A stretch of DNA of 10,402 nucleotides, taken from an uncultured Dorea sp. Lineage in GTDB: Bacteria > Bacillota > Clostridia > Lachnospirales > Lachnospiraceae. The first letter of the stretch is position 1. Every line of letters begins with the position of its first letter. The position numbers were made by a program, and so were the translations under genes. The stretch lies in the NCBI GenBank assembly GCA_910579925.1, contig CAJTVY010000075.1, positions 1 through 10,402 on the forward strand, given 5' to 3'. Positions 7,456 to 10,402 of this stretch are shown one piece after another. The notes under the pieces are model-generated. The model ran no database searches and was not told where the DNA came from. It saw only the letters and a list, made by a program, of their open reading frames with translations.

Positions 7456-7490
7456 TGGCAGAAACAGAAAAACGTAAAAAAAGTGAAATT

Positions 7491-7835
7491 TTATTTTTTT
7501 AGTATCAGCGCTATGAAAGCCAGATCCTCTTCTCCTGTGTTCTTCATGCCGTGTCCGTCCCCGTCTTTACAAAAGAATACGTCGCCTGCTTCTACCGGAA
7601 ATGCTTTTCCATTGTCGTCATACATTCCTTTGCCGCTTAAGATGTAGTATGTCTCCGTCTCGCCGTGATGTTCGTGATGACCGATCTCACAGTTGGGAGG
7701 AAGGGTCACTTTACTGAACATCCGGCAGTAACTCCCCATCTCCTCTATGCTTGTTAACGCTTCCTTCATAATAAATCCGGCTCCGCCGTTTACGCGCTCT
7801 GCTTTTACAACTTCTCTTTCGCCTGCTTTTGTCAT
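7491..7835 (-). CDS. Single-domain cupin protein
   Basis: A 114-residue protein with one conserved beta-barrel (cupin_2 type). Motif 1 covers residues 52-68: HHEHHGETE followed by YYILSG supplies the His, His and Glu metal ligands. Motif 2 starts at Gly84 and contains DGDGHGMKN, where His95 is the fourth ligand. All metal-binding positions are therefore present. Such small cupins include isomerases, dioxygenases and sugar- or ligand-binding proteins, and the sequence does not decide among them. I chose the ATG at 7835 because AAGGAG (7842-7847) lies 6 bases upstream. The ATG at 7859 falls only a few bases after the predicted transcription start and would translate through that site. The gene appears monocistronic: it has its own -10 box, the ABC operon hairpin lies before it, and a strong promoter for the next operon lies after it. 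No clear terminator follows its stop. Confidence 0.9.
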   Translation of the reverse strand: MTKAGEREVVKAERVNGGAGFIMKEALTSIEEMGSYCRMFSKVTLPPNCEIGHHEHHGETETYYILSGKGMYDDNGKAFPVEAGDVFFCKDGDGHGMKNTGEEDLAFIALILKK

Positions 7836-7859
7836 GTCAGTCTCCTTTGCTTTTGTCAT
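7824..7859 (-). repeat. 12-base direct repeat that duplicates the cupin start codon
   Basis: ATGACAAAAGCA occurs exactly at 7848-7859 and again at 7824-7835, in phase and 24 bases apart, so Met-Thr-Lys-Ala is encoded twice. The strong ribosome binding site lies between the two copies and serves the second. This looks like a small tandem duplication that left a vestigial first start. Confidence 0.6.
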
Positions 7860-7868
7860 TTTTTTCTC

Positions 7869-7877
7869 ATTTTAGCA
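7869..7877 (-). promoter_or_regulatory. Extended -10 box for the cupin gene
   Basis: The minus strand reads TGCTAAAAT, a TG-extended -10 box with five of six bases of TATAAT. No good -35 hexamer is found at 16-18 bases, which is common for extended -10 promoters. Transcription would start near 7862, giving a leader of about 27 bases to the ATG at 7835. Confidence 0.5.
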
Positions 7878-7913
7878 CAGATAAAAGGATGAGTACAGGA
7901 AATTTTACAATTT

Positions 7914-7946
7914 GGGACGCGGTAAGATTTTATTTTACCGCGTCCC
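7914..7946 (-). terminator. Perfect 12-bp hairpin after the ABC transporter operon
   Basis: GGGACGCGGTAA (7914-7925) and TTACCGCGTCCC (7935-7946) are perfect inverted repeats around a short A/T-rich loop. On the minus strand the hairpin begins 6 bases after the permease stop codon, the place for a terminator. The bases that follow on that strand are AAATTGTAAAATTT, not a true T tract, so it may terminate weakly or mainly protect the mRNA 3' end. It also separates the ABC operon from the cupin promoter. Confidence 0.7.
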
Positions 7947-7951
7947 GTTCA

Positions 7952-9937
7952 TTAATTTACAATCTTATAATATTCTCTTGCCGTCAGTGAAAAGACAATC
8001 CCATAGAATGCCGCAAACACCACTACCGTCACTACCGTACACGCCAGGAATAACGGTACGTTCGTCAGATTCAGCACTGCCAGCAGCTTCGTAATCACAC
8101 CAAACGCCACCGTTATATGGAGCACCGCCATCAGAAGGGGCAGGAAAAATACCAGCAGTACCTGGCTTCGGATGGAATTTTTCACCTCCCGCTTACTCAT
8201 GCCCACTTTCTGCATAATCTGATAACGTTCCCTGTCGTCGTATCCTTCTGAAATCTGCTTATAATACATTATCAGCACCGTTGCCATTAGAAAAAGTACC
8301 CCGAGATAGATTCCGATAAATAAAAGGCCGCCGTACAGGAAATAGAATTCTTCTCTGCTAAGTTCCCTGCTTTCGCAGAATGCGGCATGCACTTCCTTCT
8401 CAATCCTGTCTGTCATGGCCCGCATCGCATTGATGCAGTCCTCTTTCTCTCCTTCCAGGTCAAACGTTACCCGGTAGTTAAGATTTGCCATCTGTTCTAC
8501 CCAGTCCTTCTGCATACTGCTGCCTTCATAAACCTCATTTAATAATTCCTGGATCTGCCCTGCTTCGGAAACAATCAGATAATATTCCTCTACGTTACTT
8601 TGCACATTGTTGGGTTTCAGCTTCATATTCTCCAGTTCCTTCACCACACGGTAAGTACGATCCCCCACTCTGACAGAATCCTTCCCCCATTTTTCACCCG
8701 GGCCGTATACATACGCCTCATCCGCTGCAAGACTGACTTTTGTACCTTCCATCTGGTTAAATTCCTTAACCGGGATCATAGTGATTTCCACTATTTCTTC
8801 TGCCAGATAATTCCCCTCCTGCTGCAATGCAAAACCATCATCCTGTTTTAGCGCGGCCATACTTTCTTCGTGGTAACGCAGCGTCCCCTCAGGCTTCACC
8901 CCAAAGCGTTCCAGTTCTTCTGCAACAATCCTGTCTACCGCCGCATCTGATTCCGGAGAAGACACATTCGTCTTTGCTACAAAATCCCTGGGAAACCGGT
9001 AATTCAGCACATCTTCCATCCCCACATAGAGGGAAATGGTTGTAGAAATCATCACCAGCACCATTGTGCTCAGGATACAGATATTCGCAAGCCCCACTGC
9101 ATTCTGCTTCATCCGGTAAATCATTCCCGACACTGCGCTGAAATGCTTCGTCTGGTAATAAAATTTCTTATTCTTGCGAAGCGCCTTGAAAATTGCAATG
9201 CTTCCGGCAGTAAACAGTGCATAAGTACCGAGAATCACACAGACCACCGCCACAAAAAACGCCTGAATCGCTGCGATGGGATGCTCCACCGTAACTGCAA
9301 TAAAATAACCGATTCCAAGCGATACCAGCCCGAACAGGGTCAGAAACCATTTTGTCTTCGGTTCCTTTTCTCCCCGGTTTCCTCCACTAAGCAGCTCCAC
9401 AGGATTAGAAAGCTGGATCTGAAACAGATTATAAACCAGGGTCATAACGAAGATAACCAGGAAAAAGAACAGTGTATAACTCAGAGTCTCCGCCGGGATC
9501 TCGAAATCCATCCCTACGTCATAATTGAGAATCTTCAATAGTATAAGATACATCAGTCTGCTGAAAATAACCCCGAAAACCAGACCTGCTCCTATACTGA
9601 CTGCCGCCGTCACAAGGGTTTCAACGGTAAGCATCCTGGCAATATGCGTTTTCCCCATACCAAGGATATTGTAAACGCCGATTTCCTTCTTCCTCCGTTT
9701 GATCAGAAAGCTGTTTGTATAGAACAGGAAAATAACTGCAAATACAACGATAACTGCTCTTGCATAAACCAGGATGGAATGCAGGCTCGGCTCACTGATA
9801 CTGGAACTTCTTGACAATGAATCCATAATATAATACATCATCACCGTCAGTACCGCCGTGAAAATATACGGGACATAGGTCTTCCGGTTGTTCTTAAGAT
9901 TGGTCAGCGCAAGTTTTCCATAAATTGAACTACTCAC
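7952..9937 (-). CDS. BceB-type ABC transporter permease (FtsX-like)
   Basis: A complete permease of about 661 residues with the layout of the BceB/VraG/YxdM group, counting from the GTG at 9946. Ten membrane helices lie near 25-43, 57-80, 107-130, 155-178, 199-220, 226-254, 283-308, 537-560, 592-618 and 630-655. A large extracellular domain of about 225 residues sits between helices 7 and 8. The first FtsX core carries FLIKRRKKEIGVYNILGMGK, and the second ends with DRERYQIMQKVGMSKREVKN. These transporters detect and counter cell-wall-targeting peptides such as bacitracin, lantibiotics or host defensins, usually with a BceS-like kinase. The substrate here cannot be told. I prefer GTG at 9937, since GGGAGG (9946-9951) lies 8 bases upstream; GTG at 9946 overlaps that site. 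The ATPase gene overlaps by 8 bases, which indicates translational coupling. The operon's hairpin follows at once. Confidence 0.93.
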   Translation of the reverse strand: MSSSIYGKLALTNLKNNRKTYVPYIFTAVLTVMMYYIMDSLSRSSSISEPSLHSILVYARAVIVVFAVIFLFYTNSFLIKRRKKEIGVYNILGMGKTHIARMLTVETLVTAAVSIGAGLVFGVIFSRLMYLILLKILNYDVGMDFEIPAETLSYTLFFFLVIFVMTLVYNLFQIQLSNPVELLSGGNRGEKEPKTKWFLTLFGLVSLGIGYFIAVTVEHPIAAIQAFFVAVVCVILGTYALFTAGSIAIFKALRKNKKFYYQTKHFSAVSGMIYRMKQNAVGLANICILSTMVLVMISTTISLYVGMEDVLNYRFPRDFVAKTNVSSPESDAAVDRIVAEELERFGVKPEGTLRYHEESMAALKQDDGFALQQEGNYLAEEIVEITMIPVKEFNQMEGTKVSLAADEAYVYGPGEKWGKDSVRVGDRTYRVVKELENMKLKPNNVQSNVEEYYLIVSEAGQIQELLNEVYEGSSMQKDWVEQMANLNYRVTFDLEGEKEDCINAMRAMTDRIEKEVHAAFCESRELSREEFYFLYGGLLFIGIYLGVLFLMATVLIMYYKQISEGYDDRERYQIMQKVGMSKREVKNSIRSQVLLVFFLPLLMAVLHITVAFGVITKLLAVLNLTNVPLFLACTVVTVVVFAAFYGIVFSLTAREYYKIVN

Positions 9938-10402
9938 TTTTCTCACCTCCCGTAGCCAGTATTGTCAGTGTGTCAGAGATCTTCTGGTACATCTGTTCAT
10001 TGGTCAGATTTCCCCGGTATAACTGGTGAAATACTTCCCCGTCTTTGATAAACAGCACCCTGTTCGCATTGCTTGCCGCCTTGACGCTATGGGTGACCAT
10101 GAGTATGGTCTGGCCATCCTCATTAATCTGCGTGAAAAGCTCCAGAAGTCCGTCCGCAGCCCTGGAATCCAATGCTCCGGTGGGCTCGTCCGCCAGGATT
10201 AACTGGGGCTTCGTTATCAGCGCCCTTGCGACTGCCGCCCTTTGTTTCTGCCCTCCGGACACCTCGTAAGGAAATTTTTCCAGAAGTTCCCCGATTCCCA
10301 GCATACTGGCAATCGGCAGGATCCTGGTTTCCATCTCCTCATACTTCTTCCCGGAAAGTACCAGCGGAAGGAAGATATTATCCTTAAGAGAAAACGTATC
10401 CA
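9930..10402 (-). CDS. BceA-type ABC transporter ATPase (partial, N-terminus outside window)
   Basis: The C-terminal ~157 residues of an ABC ATPase. The frame stays open to the window edge, reading upstream of the internal Met at 10334 as DTFSLKDNIFLPLVLSGKK, the stretch following the Q-loop that is typical of BceA/LolD-like ATPases. Visible motifs are the ABC signature VSGGQKQR, Walker B with catalytic Glu in LILADEP, the D-loop TGALDSR, and the switch histidine in MVTHS. Walker A and the Q-loop itself lie outside the window. The protein powers the permease encoded next, and its last 8 bases (GTGAGTAG) overlap the permease start. The family's usual length is about 250 residues, so roughly 95 are missing here because of the window edge, not because of mutation. 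Confidence 0.95.
   Translation of the reverse strand, partial: DTFSLKDNIFLPLVLSGKKYEEMETRILPIASMLGIGELLEKFPYEVSGGQKQRAAVARALITKPQLILADEPTGALDSRAADGLLELFTQINEDGQTILMVTHSVKAASNANRVLFIKDGEVFHQLYRGNLTNEQMYQKISDTLTILATGGEKSE

Noticed and set aside
7450..7495. A- and T-rich tracts after the cupin stop as an intrinsic terminator
   Set aside because: The only possible stem is a weak A:T pairing with no GC core, so termination there cannot be supported.

Overview
The window looks like a chromosomal segment from a Gram-positive anaerobe of the class Clostridia, most likely the family Lachnospiraceae. This rests on four things: roughly balanced base composition, AGGAGG-type ribosome binding sites, a BceB-like transporter, and two large proteins that I recall (not searched) as the Lachnospiraceae-centred families of unknown function DUF5716 and DUF5717. 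Every convincing gene lies on the minus strand, so transcription runs from high to low coordinates. No RNA genes, CRISPR arrays, insertion sequences or integrases are visible.

In transcription order: (1) 10402-7952 is an ABC exporter of the BceAB type. The ATPase lacks its N-terminus because the window ends. The permease is complete at about 661 residues. A 12-bp perfect hairpin follows the operon. (2) 7835-7491 is a one-domain cupin with its own extended -10 box. (3) A strong consensus promoter at 7455-7426 starts a run of three uncharacterised genes: a 1100-residue protein mixing beta domains with an alpha-solenoid (DUF5717-like), a 433-residue protein that reads as a degenerate Hsp70/DnaK (DUF5716-like), and a TPR-like helical protein of about 234 residues. 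(4) These are followed on the same strand by purB (adenylosuccinate lyase, complete), and then by a complete bacteriohemerythrin. A 23-codon reading frame between the last two resembles the N-terminus of the hemerythrin and may be the remains of a duplicate.

The most interesting region is 2010-7384. The middle protein keeps the order of Hsp70 landmarks (first phosphate-loop-like strand, VTVPA-like strand, second phosphate-loop position, final GG/GAA-like segment, then a substrate-binding-like beta domain), but the residues that bind and hydrolyse ATP are replaced. Its partners are a very long helical-repeat protein and a small TPR-like protein, all apparently cytoplasmic. I infer a three-component chaperone-like or scaffold complex built on a pseudo-Hsp70. 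PurB downstream may be co-transcribed, as no convincing terminator or promoter separates them. These functional ideas are inference; the family links could be tested by structure prediction and profile searches.
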